From: an uncultured Robinsoniella sp.
Lineage (GTDB): Bacteria > Bacillota > Clostridia > Lachnospirales > Lachnospiraceae
NCBI GenBank assembly: GCA_900540475.1
Contig: UQGG01000023.1
Coordinates: 55,713-119,712 of the forward strand
DNA: 64,000 nucleotides
Direction of reading: 5' to 3'
Part shown: one piece after another, positions 51,740 to 58,805 of the stretch
Position numbering within the stretch: the first letter of the stretch is position 1
How the letters are laid out: every line of letters begins with the position of its first letter
Notes under the pieces: generated by a model
What the model was told of the DNA's origin: nothing
The model's database searches: none
Seen by the model: only the letters and a program-made list of their open reading frames with translations
Translations under genes and position numbers: made by a program

Positions 51740-52588
51740 CTAATTTGTCAACTGAATAAATAATTTTTGCAGATCCAATCCCGTTATCTCTAATCCCTCA
51801 GGAAGATTTGCCCGATCCGGCCTGCCAATTACATACGCTGTTTTTAAGCCTCCCAGAACGTCTGAACCGATTACTTCTTTCCCTCTTAAATACTTATCCA
51901 CAAGTACACCGTTACCGGAAACCGTATAGCCCCTGCCAAGCAGGTCTTCTCTGGTTTCAGACCGGATTACCTGACCGTTTTTAATGATGACGATATCTTC
52001 AATAACGCTGGATACCTCTTCTATCAAATGGGTAGATATCACTGCAGTAAATGGATTTTCACTGTATTTTTCAATCAGAATCCGGTAAAACAACTCCCTG
52101 TGGTTTGCATCCAGCCCCAGAACAGGTTCATCCAGGAACACATAGGGTACATTTACTGACAATGCAATCACATTCTTAAAAATAGAAGTATAACCAGTGG
52201 ATAATCCTTTCACCTTCTTTTTCACATCCAGCCGGAACTGCTCTGCCATATTCATGGCAAAATCAATATCAAAGTTTTTATAGAATTCTTTACTCCACTT
52301 AAAAATTTCTTTAATTTTCATAGCTTCAGGATACAACGTTTTTTCACTCATCAGATAAATCTGTTCCAATGCCTGATCATTTTCCCGCACCGGCATTCCA
52401 TTCATCAGGACTTTTCCTTCATCTGGAAAAATACGGTTGCTGATCACATTAAGCAGTGTAGACTTTCCCGCACCATTTCTTCCAAGAAGCCCATAAATCT
52501 TCTCTTCCTCAAAAAAGAGATTCACATGATCCAGTGCCACGGTATCTTTAAATCTTTTACTGATATTTACAACCTCTATCCCAGTCAT
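51740..52588 (-). CDS. ABC transporter ATP-binding protein
   Basis: A 282-residue ATPase. Walker A is LLGRNGAGKSTLLNV. The signature is LSTGYTSIFKN, where the usual LSGGQ is LSTGY. Walker B is VPYVFLDEPVLGLD, with the switch His in VISTHLIEEVSS. The C-terminal 60 residues are an accessory domain. Its ATG overlaps the stop of the GntR gene (ATGA), a coupling typical of YtrA-type operons. It drives the two membrane proteins downstream. Confidence 0.93.
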   Translation of the reverse strand: MTGIEVVNISKRFKDTVALDHVNLFFEEEKIYGLLGRNGAGKSTLLNVISNRIFPDEGKVLMNGMPVRENDQALEQIYLMSEKTLYPEAMKIKEIFKWSKEFYKNFDIDFAMNMAEQFRLDVKKKVKGLSTGYTSIFKNVIALSVNVPYVFLDEPVLGLDANHRELFYRILIEKYSENPFTAVISTHLIEEVSSVIEDIVIIKNGQVIRSETREDLLGRGYTVSGNGVLVDKYLRGKEVIGSDVLGGLKTAYVIGRPDRANLPEGLEITGLDLQKLFIQLTN

Positions 52589-52953
52589 TTCTTATATCCC
52601 CTTTCGATCATCCCTAATAATTCTTCATCTGAAATATTCAATCTCTTTGCTTCCTCAATCATCCCGCTGATATAGTGCTCAAAGAACTGATCCTTCCTCT
52701 TTTGTCTCAGCTTCTCAACCGCTCCAACTGCTACAAACATACCTACACCTCTCTTTTTATAGACAATACCTTCCTCAACCAGCATGTTAATGCCCTTCAG
52801 GGCCGTTGCCGGATTGATCTTATAAGTTACAGAAAATTCCGTAATCGAGGGAATCTGCCCCTCCTCCTGAAAAGCCTCTGTCAGAATCGCATCTTCAACA
52901 CCCTCCGCTATCTGCATGAAAATAGGTTTTTCATCCTCAAAATTTAATTTCAT
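52585..52953 (-). CDS. GntR-family regulator, YtrA subfamily
   Basis: A protein of about 122 residues: an N-terminal winged helix (FMQIAEGVEDAILTEAFQEE, QIPSITEFSVTYKINPATAL, GIVYKKRGVGMFVAVGA) and a short C-terminal dimer segment without an effector domain, as in YtrA. Such regulators repress their own operon, which encodes an ABC exporter, here the next three genes. The start is ATG at 52953 with AGAGGTGG upstream. A palindrome just downstream of the predicted transcription start fits an operator. Confidence 0.92.
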   Translation of the reverse strand: MKLNFEDEKPIFMQIAEGVEDAILTEAFQEEGQIPSITEFSVTYKINPATALKGINMLVEEGIVYKKRGVGMFVAVGAVEKLRQKRKDQFFEHYISGMIEEAKRLNISDEELLGMIERGYKK

Positions 52954-52975
52954 GAAAACCACCTCTTGTTTGTTG

Positions 52976-52997
52976 GTTAGTTACTTGACTAATTAAC
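52976..52997. promoter_or_regulatory. Candidate GntR operator
   Basis: GTTAGTTACTTGACTAATTAAC matches its own reverse complement at 16 of 22 positions and lies just after the predicted transcription start of the gntR-ABC operon. Confidence 0.5.
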
Positions 52998-53006
52998 TAT
53001 ATGTGT

Positions 53007-53035
53007 ATTAAAGCATACTTATTTGAATTTGTCAA
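53007..53035 (-). promoter_or_regulatory. Promoter of the gntR-ABC operon
   Basis: TTGACA, 17 bases, TTTAAT on the minus strand. The -35 is perfect and the -10 matches 5 of 6. Confidence 0.75.
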
Positions 53036-53049
53036 TGGGGGAAATGAAA

Positions 53050-53177
53050 TTGTTTTGGGGAATTCGAACTATTCTGCAGGTGTAGCGGGCTGCATCAAAG
53101 AATACTCGGATTTCCTGATGCGGATAGCCGAAGTGTATTGCTTGGTTATTTGCACAATGCTGTACTAGTTAGATTCC
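53050..53177. repeat. Dispersed structured repeat (family 1, copy B)
   Basis: The outer stem pairs 53058-53074 with 53100-53115. The inner stem 53079-53085/53090-53096 has the AGCGGGCT loop region that is AGCGGACT in copy A. The tail ends CTAGTTAGATTCC as in copy A. It lies between the gntR promoter and the next terminator and overlaps no gene. Confidence 0.75.
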
Positions 53178-53246
53178 ACTTGGGATATAGATAAATGAAA
53201 CGCTGCAATTAACTGCTCAGAACAGATTGATTTACTTTAAAAGATA

Positions 53247-53312
53247 AAAATAGAGCCGCCAAATATAGATATCATTTCTCTATTAGGAATGGTATTTATA
53301 TTTGACAGCTCT
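53247..53312 (-). terminator. Long stem-loop terminator of the two-component operon
   Basis: An AGAGC..CAAATATAGATA..CATT arm pairs with AATG..TAT.TATATTTG..GCTCT around a loop of about 10 bases, and ATTTTTATC follows on the minus strand. It is about 65 bases past the response-regulator stop. Confidence 0.75.
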
Positions 53313-53376
53313 TTCTATCTCAATCATTATATTATGCTTACTTGTATCGCAAGATCTAAATCATACTTTTTGCTTC

Positions 53377-54066
53377 CTATATCTTAAACCGGTACCCTAC
53401 GCCCCAAATTGTCTCTATATACTGAGGTTTCGCCGTATTGAACTCTATCTTCTCTCGAATCTTCTTAATATGCACGGTTACAGTTGCTATATCACCGATT
53501 GATTCCATATCCCATATTTCACTGAATAATTCTTCTTTGGTAAATACATGGTTCGGATGTTCCGCAAGGAACGTCAATAAATCAAATTCTTTTGTGGTAA
53601 AGGTTTTCTCTTCTCCGTTTATCCAGACTCTTCTGGCGGTCTTGTCTATCTTAATTCCGCGAATCTCTACAATATCATTTGTCTGTACATTACTGCTGAT
53701 CAGTCTGTCGTAACGTGCCATATGTGCCTTGACTCTTGCTACCAGTTCACTGGGGCTGAAAGGCTTTGTCATATAGTCATCTGCTCCCAGACCAAGTCCA
53801 CGGATTTTATCGATATCATCCTTTTTCGCAGACACCATAAGAATCGGTGTGTTCTTCTTATCACGGATGGATTTGCATATCTCAAAACCATCTACTCCCG
53901 GCAGCATCAAATCCAGGATAAATAAATCAAATTCTTCTTCTAATGCTCTTTTAAGTCCAATATCGCCACGATTTTCAATCTCTACCTCAAAACCGCTCAG
54001 CTCCAGATAATCTTTTTCCAGATCTGCGATACTTTCCTCATCTTCAATAATTAATATCTTACTCAT
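53377..54066 (-). CDS. OmpR-family response regulator
   Basis: A protein of about 229 residues. The receiver has the acidic pocket IIEDEE, phosphoacceptor Asp52 in LFILDLMLPGVDG and Lys in DDYMTKPFSPSEL. The C-terminal winged helix (TKEFDLLTFLAEHPNHVFTK, ATVTVHIKKIREKIE, YIETIWGVGYRFKI) is complete. AGGAGGTACCTGTCA stands before the ATG at 54066, which overlaps the kinase stop by 8 bases. Confidence 0.95.
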   Translation of the reverse strand: MSKILIIEDEESIADLEKDYLELSGFEVEIENRGDIGLKRALEEEFDLFILDLMLPGVDGFEICKSIRDKKNTPILMVSAKKDDIDKIRGLGLGADDYMTKPFSPSELVARVKAHMARYDRLISSNVQTNDIVEIRGIKIDKTARRVWINGEEKTFTTKEFDLLTFLAEHPNHVFTKEELFSEIWDMESIGDIATVTVHIKKIREKIEFNTAKPQYIETIWGVGYRFKI

Positions 54067-55552
54067 TGACAGGTACCTCCTGATATTTTCTAAGCACAAA
54101 GTACATAACTGTGCCTGTTCCCATTTTACTGCTTGCCCAAATTTTACCGCCATGATCTTCTATGATCTTCTTGACTATGGACAGCCCGATTCCACTTCCG
54201 CCCTGGGCAGAATTTCTGGATGCATCTGTACGGTAGAACCGGTCAAAGACAAGGGGCAGATCTTTTGGTGCAATTCCTTTTCCGTTGTCCTCAATTTCCA
54301 CCTGAATGAAGTCGCCCACATCTTTTACCCGGATATTAATATATCCCTTTGGCTTATCCAGATATTTTACCGAATTGCCTATAATATTATTAATTACACG
54401 CTTCAGCTGTTCTGCATCTGCAATAATCCAGGTTTCCTCATCTGCGTAGTTAAAATAAGAAAACTCAATATTCTTGGATTCCAGATCCAGTCCAACCTCT
54501 TCAAAACAATCATCAAAATAACTGGATACATTAATTTTACTGAACGTATATGGAATACGGTTCGTATCGATCTTCGAATAAAAGGTCAATTCGTTAATAA
54601 GTCTGTCCATATCATTAGCCTTATTATAGATCGTTCGGATATATTTATTCATCTTCTCGGGCGTGTCCGCCACACCATCCATAATTCCTTCCACATAGCC
54701 CTTTACCGCTGTGATAGGAGTCTTCAGGTCATGAGAGATATTGCTGATCAGTTCCTTGTTCTCCCTGTCATACTCTACTTTTTCTTCCGCGGATTCTTTC
54801 AGCCGCTTTCTCATCTCTTCAAAGTCTTGGCACAGCTCGCTGATTTCATCTTCCCCTTCCGCTGCAAGGGTAAAATCCAGGTTCCCTTCTTTTATATTCT
54901 GGGTAGCCGCCCGAAGTTTCCTTAGAGGCGTGCTGATACCCGAATAAATCCAGGTACTTAAAAGGCCTGCCGTTAAAATCAGAATCACAACGATGGTAAT
55001 AAACATATCACGCAGCAGTGACTTCATCTGCGGCAGCATATTATCCATGCTGGTTATGATAAAAATACTTCCTGTTATGGAATCTGAAAAGGTAACATCA
55101 ATCTGTTTTACAAATGCCCTAACATCTTTTCCGATATACGTTCCGCTGTCTGCCGATGTTGCATAGGTATTGGGCCCGGGCAGCTCTTTAAAAAGCTGTG
55201 CATTGTTATCAGAGGTCCCGGAATAATACTGGGAACTGCCTTTGCGCACAATGAGATATGAATTCTTGTCCTGCAATTTATCATTGATTGTACACAGATA
55301 ATCCACATCCAGAAACTGATCCGGATCTTTGTCAGCCTCCTTCTTCATCTCTTCAAAAATACGCTTCGTGGTGATACTCAGCATCTGTACCGAATTGGAA
55401 AATGCATCATAGGAGACATTGTCAATTCCATATTTATCCTCAATGGATTTTAACTGATACTGGCTGAAACCCAACAGTGCTACGCCTGTTAACAGAAGCG
55501 GGACACATATAATTACAAAAAAGGCTATGATAAGCCTCGTTTTTAATTTCAT
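54059..55552 (-). CDS. Sensor histidine kinase partner of the OmpR-type regulator
   Basis: A 497-residue kinase. Membrane helices lie at about 7-29 and 182-204, with an extracellular sensor between them. HAMP covers about 203-255. The HisKA domain has the phosphoaccepting His274 in ISNISHDLKTPITAVKGYVE. The ATPase region has N, G1 (VEIEDNGKGIAPKDL) and G2 (GGSGIGLSIVKKIIEDHGG) boxes. AAAGGAG lies before the ATG. The stimulus is unknown; the neighbouring ABC exporter raises the possibility of antimicrobial-peptide sensing, but no direct evidence supports it. Confidence 0.94.
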   Translation of the reverse strand: MKLKTRLIIAFFVIICVPLLLTGVALLGFSQYQLKSIEDKYGIDNVSYDAFSNSVQMLSITTKRIFEEMKKEADKDPDQFLDVDYLCTINDKLQDKNSYLIVRKGSSQYYSGTSDNNAQLFKELPGPNTYATSADSGTYIGKDVRAFVKQIDVTFSDSITGSIFIITSMDNMLPQMKSLLRDMFITIVVILILTAGLLSTWIYSGISTPLRKLRAATQNIKEGNLDFTLAAEGEDEISELCQDFEEMRKRLKESAEEKVEYDRENKELISNISHDLKTPITAVKGYVEGIMDGVADTPEKMNKYIRTIYNKANDMDRLINELTFYSKIDTNRIPYTFSKINVSSYFDDCFEEVGLDLESKNIEFSYFNYADEETWIIADAEQLKRVINNIIGNSVKYLDKPKGYINIRVKDVGDFIQVEIEDNGKGIAPKDLPLVFDRFYRTDASRNSAQGGSGIGLSIVKKIIEDHGGKIWASSKMGTGTVMYFVLRKYQEVPVNE

Positions 55553-55560
55553 AGCAAAAA

Positions 55561-55605
55561 CTCCTTTATGTTATACCGTTCTCTTTTCAGTATAGCATAA
55601 AGGAG
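55561..55605. promoter_or_regulatory. Inverted repeat flanking the -10 of the two-component operon
   Basis: CTCCTTTATG at 55561 and CATAAAGGAG at 55596 are perfect 10-base inverted copies. Between them lies an extended -10 (TGCTATACT on the minus strand, 55589-55597). The arm nearer the gene contains the kinase ribosome site AAAGGAG. Confidence 0.55.
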
Positions 55606-55654
55606 CCATATTTACATCTAAACAAACAAGGACTTTTATAAATTTTTCATAAAT

Positions 55655-56842
55655 TTACAAGTACTTCTTAAGAATTTCGACTTTATCCAGCTTCTCCCAT
55701 GGAAGATCCAGATCATTTCTGCCAAAATGTCCATAAGCTGCAGTCTGCTTGTAAATTGGGCGGCGAAGATCCAGCATCTTAATAATTCCTGCCGGACGGA
55801 GGTCAAAATTCTCTCTTACAATCTCCGTAAGCTTCTCATCTGATAACTTACCTGTACCGAAAGTATCAATCATAACGGAGGTAGGTTTTGCAACTCCGAT
55901 TGCGTAAGATAACTGAATTTCACATTTGTCAGCAAGTCCTGCAGCCACAATATTCTTTGCCACATAACGGGCAGCATATGCTGCTGAACGGTCTACCTTG
56001 GTACAGTCTTTCCCGGAAAAAGCACCGCCGCCATGTCTTGCATATCCGCCGTAAGTGTCAACGATAATCTTACGTCCGGTAAGGCCGCTGTCTCCGTGAG
56101 GTCCGCCAATTACAAAACGTCCGGTAGGATTGATAAAGAACTTTGTATTGCCGTCTACCATTTCAGCTGGCAGAATTACATCAAATACATACTTCTTAAT
56201 ATCTTCATGAATCTGTTCCTGGGTGATATCCGGATCATGCTGTGTGGAAAGTACAACGGCATCCAGTCTGGATGGTTTGCCATTTTCATCATATTCCACG
56301 CTGACCTGGGTCTTTCCGTCAGGCCTTAGATAGGAAAGCGTACCATCTTTACGTACTTTGGTAAGCTGTAAAGCTAATTTGTGTGCAAGAGAAATTGGAT
56401 AGGGCATTAATTCTTCCGTTTCATTTACCGCATATCCAAACATCATTCCCTGATCGCCTGCACCGATTGCTTCAATTTCATCATCGGTCATGGTATTTTC
56501 TTTTGCTTCCAGAGCTTTGTCAACTCCCATTGCAATATCGGAAGACTGCTCGTCAATCGCAGTAATAACGCCGCAGGTCTCTGCGTCAAATCCATATTTT
56601 CCACGTGTATATCCAATATTTCTTACCGTATCACGCACAATTTTCTGGATATCCACATAAGCATTGGTGGAGATTTCTCCCATAACCAGAACCATACCTG
56701 TAGTAGTAGCAGTTTCGCATGCCACACGGCTCATTGGATCCTGTTCTAACAGTGCATCTAAGATCGCATCAGAGATCTGGTCACACATTTTGTCCGGGTG
56801 TCCTTCTGTTACTGATTCAGAAGTAAATAATAATTTTTCCAT
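55655..56842 (-). CDS. metK: S-adenosylmethionine synthetase
   Basis: A 395-residue enzyme that makes SAM from methionine and ATP. The family motifs VTEGHPDKMCDQISDAILD, GAGDQGMMFGYA and GGGAFSGKDCTKVDRSAAYA (the glycine-rich P-loop-like segment) are intact. AAAGGAGG stands 5 bases before the ATG at 56842; the longer open frame upstream is not used. It is controlled by the SAM-I riboswitch about 160 bases upstream. Confidence 0.98.
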   Translation of the reverse strand: MEKLLFTSESVTEGHPDKMCDQISDAILDALLEQDPMSRVACETATTTGMVLVMGEISTNAYVDIQKIVRDTVRNIGYTRGKYGFDAETCGVITAIDEQSSDIAMGVDKALEAKENTMTDDEIEAIGAGDQGMMFGYAVNETEELMPYPISLAHKLALQLTKVRKDGTLSYLRPDGKTQVSVEYDENGKPSRLDAVVLSTQHDPDITQEQIHEDIKKYVFDVILPAEMVDGNTKFFINPTGRFVIGGPHGDSGLTGRKIIVDTYGGYARHGGGAFSGKDCTKVDRSAAYAARYVAKNIVAAGLADKCEIQLSYAIGVAKPTSVMIDTFGTGKLSDEKLTEIVRENFDLRPAGIIKMLDLRRPIYKQTAAYGHFGRNDLDLPWEKLDKVEILKKYL

Positions 56843-56961
56843 AATGTCCTCCTTTGATAAGAACGGTATATATTTTCTCACGAGATCGATTTAACATATC
56901 TTGCAGGCTTTCGTTTCCCGGAACCTGTCCCACTTCCCAGAACAACGCCTGCTATGAAACT

Positions 56962-56986
56962 AAAAAAGATCCGCATTAAGCGGACC
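56962..56986 (-). terminator. Expression-platform terminator of the metK riboswitch
   Basis: GGTCCGC/GCGGATC with a 5-base loop is followed on the minus strand by TTTTTTAG. It lies about 25 bases downstream of the aptamer and 120 bases before metK. Confidence 0.9.
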
Positions 56987-57010
56987 CCCTATCTATTATG
57001 ATAAGTAAAT

Positions 57011-57110
57011 CCTCTTATTGTTCGAATAACTCGCTCAGGTTGGCACCTTCCTCTGACGGGGTTGCCGTGGTTTCACAGATCCTTTGTATCTCCACCACTC
57101 TGAATAAGAG
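57011..57110 (-). ncRNA. SAM-I (S-box) riboswitch
   Basis: On the minus strand CTCTTATT opens P1, followed by CAGAGTGGTGGAG, then GTGAAACCACGGCAACC, AAGGTGCCAACC and a P4 loop, and AATAAGAG closes P1. These are the conserved SAM-I core words, with only small variation. High SAM should favour the downstream terminator and lower metK expression. Confidence 0.95.
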
Positions 57111-57141
57111 AAAATATAATATTTAATTTTGTTACGTCTAT

Positions 57142-57170
57142 ACGATAACGCTTATTTGCCTATTCGTCAA
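57142..57170 (-). promoter_or_regulatory. Promoter of the metK leader
   Basis: TTGACG, 17 bases, TATCGT on the minus strand, about 25 bases upstream of the riboswitch. The rest of the gap up to about 57400 is very AT-rich, and I see nothing else in it. Confidence 0.65.
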
Positions 57171-57405
57171 GTACTTTTTTTTGGAATTTATTATATTGAT
57201 AAAAATTGTTCCTGTTCCGTCCTATTCACGCTTTCATCGTCATTAAATAACACTAAATTTCAAATTCCAATATTATTATTGTATTCAAAATAACATTGTA
57301 AAGTGAGCAGTAACAGCTGCGATTTTTAATGATTCAAAAAATAGTGTTTGTATCTATATATGATATGAGTATTTATTATTTATATAATAAATATTATTTT
57401 AATCG

Positions 57406-57434
57406 TAGACATGTTTTATTCAATATGATAATAT
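57406..57434 (+). promoter_or_regulatory. Candidate promoter of the toxin mRNA
   Basis: TAGACA, 17 bases, TAATAT. It would give a leader of about 100 bases containing GTTTGCCCTC, which is complementary to the 3' region of the same mRNA. Confidence 0.4.
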
Positions 57435-57545
57435 ATAAATTGATAACAGATTCGTAGGATAATTACGAGTGTTTGCCCTCTTACATTATACATAAGAGGA
57501 GGTGAACTTCCATACTATAACAAATAGGAAAGGGGAGTGAGCCTG

Positions 57546-57650
57546 ATGACAATATCCGAAGCATTGACTTTAATGTTATTATTTGGAACGTTTGTTGTAG
57601 CATTAATCACTCTTATTGTTCAGTTAATAAAACTGGGCAATAAAAAATGA
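57546..57650 (+). CDS. Holin-like type I toxin, 34 residues
   Basis: MTISEALTLMLLFGTFVVAL is followed by ITLIVQLIKLGNKK and a stop: one hydrophobic helix with a lysine tail. The EALTLMLxFGxFVVxLI pattern is that of the putative holin-like toxin family (Hol_Tox). Such peptides insert in the membrane and are held off by an antisense RNA. GGGGAG lies 9 bases before the ATG. An antisense promoter and terminator overlap its 3' end, and the mRNA 5' and 3' regions can pair, both hallmarks of type I modules. Confidence 0.85.
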   Translation: MTISEALTLMLLFGTFVVALITLIVQLIKLGNKK

Positions 57651-57729
57651 TTATCCTCCACCAACACCAAAGGTTAGGATAATCATTCCAAACTGAGGGC
57701 AAACATAAGTTTTACTTATGTTACCTGTT
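57642..57729 (-). ncRNA. Predicted antisense antitoxin RNA
   Basis: A minus-strand promoter (57736-57764) and a terminator define an RNA of about 88 bases. The terminator stem pairs 57646-57657 with 57676-57687 (12 perfect bp) and is followed on the minus strand by TTTTTTATT. It also contains the 57703-57721 hairpin. It is fully complementary to the 3' end of the toxin mRNA, including the stop codon. Confidence 0.75.
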
Positions 57730-57735
57730 ATCTGT

Positions 57736-57764
57736 ATTATAGCAGTAATCCACTTTCTTGTAAA
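57736..57764 (-). promoter_or_regulatory. Promoter of the antitoxin RNA
   Basis: TTTACA, 17 bases, TATAAT with an extended TGC directly before the -10. It is a near-consensus strong promoter, as expected for an antitoxin RNA that must be in excess. Confidence 0.8.
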
Positions 57765-57780
57765 GTGGTTACTGCTTTTA
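57741..57780 (+). terminator. Terminator of the toxin mRNA
   Basis: A GCAGTAA.CCACTTT arm pairs with AAAGTGGTTACTGC (one bulge, 5-base loop) and is followed by TTTTAAATTT. It overlaps the antitoxin promoter on the other strand. Confidence 0.85.
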
Positions 57781-57846
57781 AATTTATGAAAGATTGTTGT
57801 TTCGTTACTACACGAACCGTGCTGTACACAAAGACTTTTGTTTTCG

Positions 57847-57875
57847 TTGACTTTTTGTTGTTTTTTCTTTATACT
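57847..57875 (+). promoter_or_regulatory. Promoter of the microcompartment-protein gene
   Basis: TTGACT, 17 bases, TATACT; both boxes match 5 of 6. It ends 40 bases before the ATG. Confidence 0.78.
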
Positions 57876-57915
57876 GAAAATATAAATGTATTGTAAAAGA
57901 GGAGAACAGGATACT

Positions 57916-58629
57916 ATGGATGTAAGATCAATCAGCATGAACTGCACAAGAACAGAGTTTATCGGAACTGCCGTACTGGACACAATCGGTCTGGTAATAG
58001 CCGGAATCGATGAGGCCCTTTTGGAACAAATGAATGTTGGTAAATCTTACCATACCATAGGTGTTTTCAGTTCCCGTACCGGCGCAGCCGGACAGCTTAC
58101 CGCTGTGGACGAAGCTGTGAAAGCCACAAATACAGAGGTATTATCTATTGAACTTCCCAGAGATACCAAAGGCTGGGGCGGACATGGAAACTATATTGTG
58201 CTGGGCGGAAACAGTGTCTCCGATGTCCGGCAGGCAGTTTCCATCGCCCTTGAACTGACGAATAAATACGCAGGTGAACTCTATATCAGTGAAGCGGGGC
58301 ACTTAGAATTCGCCTTTTCCGCAAGCGCCGGACAGGTATTGAATAAAGCATTTCATGCTCCTGTTGGTCAGGCATTTGGCTTTTTATGCGGTTCTCCGGC
58401 AGCTATCGGACTTGTAATGGCTGATCAGGCGATGAAAGCAGCTGGCGTAAGCATTATTGAATATATGACTCCCAATAAAGGTACCAGCCATTCCAATGAA
58501 GTAATACTGGCTGTATCCGGCAATGCCAGCGCCGTAAAAGAAGCGGTTCTCACAGCAAGACAAGTTGGTCTTGAACTATTGATTTCCATGGGCAGTTATC
58601 CGGAGATTCCCGGTGTGCCATATTTGTAA
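57916..58629 (+). CDS. Bacterial microcompartment shell protein, PduB type (BMC-T)
   Basis: A protein of about 237 residues with two fused BMC domains. Domain one (about 10-110) has FIGTAVLDTIGLVIAGIDEA, SYHTIGVFSSRTGAAGQLTA and AVKATNTEVLSIELPRDTKG. Domain two (about 120-225) has AFGFLCGSPAAIGLVMADQA and GTSHSNEVILAVSGNASAVK. Members form trimeric pseudohexamers, some with gated pores. GAGGAG lies 11 bases before the ATG at 57916; an earlier ATG at 57886 overlaps that site. No other shell protein or microcompartment enzyme gene lies in the window, so it is an orphan here with its own promoter and terminator. Confidence 0.92.
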   Translation: MDVRSISMNCTRTEFIGTAVLDTIGLVIAGIDEALLEQMNVGKSYHTIGVFSSRTGAAGQLTAVDEAVKATNTEVLSIELPRDTKGWGGHGNYIVLGGNSVSDVRQAVSIALELTNKYAGELYISEAGHLEFAFSASAGQVLNKAFHAPVGQAFGFLCGSPAAIGLVMADQAMKAAGVSIIEYMTPNKGTSHSNEVILAVSGNASAVKEAVLTARQVGLELLISMGSYPEIPGVPYL

Positions 58630-58718
58630 AAACAGCAATAAAAATATGCTATTGAAATCTGAATCCGAATGATACTCTTGAACGATGTTATCAAATATGA
58701 TTAATGATAACAAAATTG

Positions 58719-58765
58719 AATAATAATATTGTAATTTAATAATAATATCGTAATTTAATAATACT
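58719..58765. repeat. 19-bp AT-rich tandem repeat
   Basis: AATAATAATATTGTAATTT (58719-58737), AATAATAATATCGTAATTT (58738-58756) and a partial third copy. It lies between the stop of the shell-protein gene and the convergent terminator. Confidence 0.75.
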
Positions 58766-58767
58766 GC

Positions 58768-58805
58768 AAAAAAAGTTATCAGAATCACTCCTGATAACTT
58801 TTTTT
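58768..58805. terminator. Bidirectional terminator between shell-protein and MATE genes
   Basis: AAAAAAAGTTATCAG pairs with CTGATAACTTTTTTT around a loop of about 8 bases, giving a T-run in both directions. It overlaps the MATE stop codon. Confidence 0.92.

Noticed and set aside
54152..54925. 257-codon plus-strand frame inside the kinase gene
   Set aside because: Antisense to conserved kinase motifs; no start signal.
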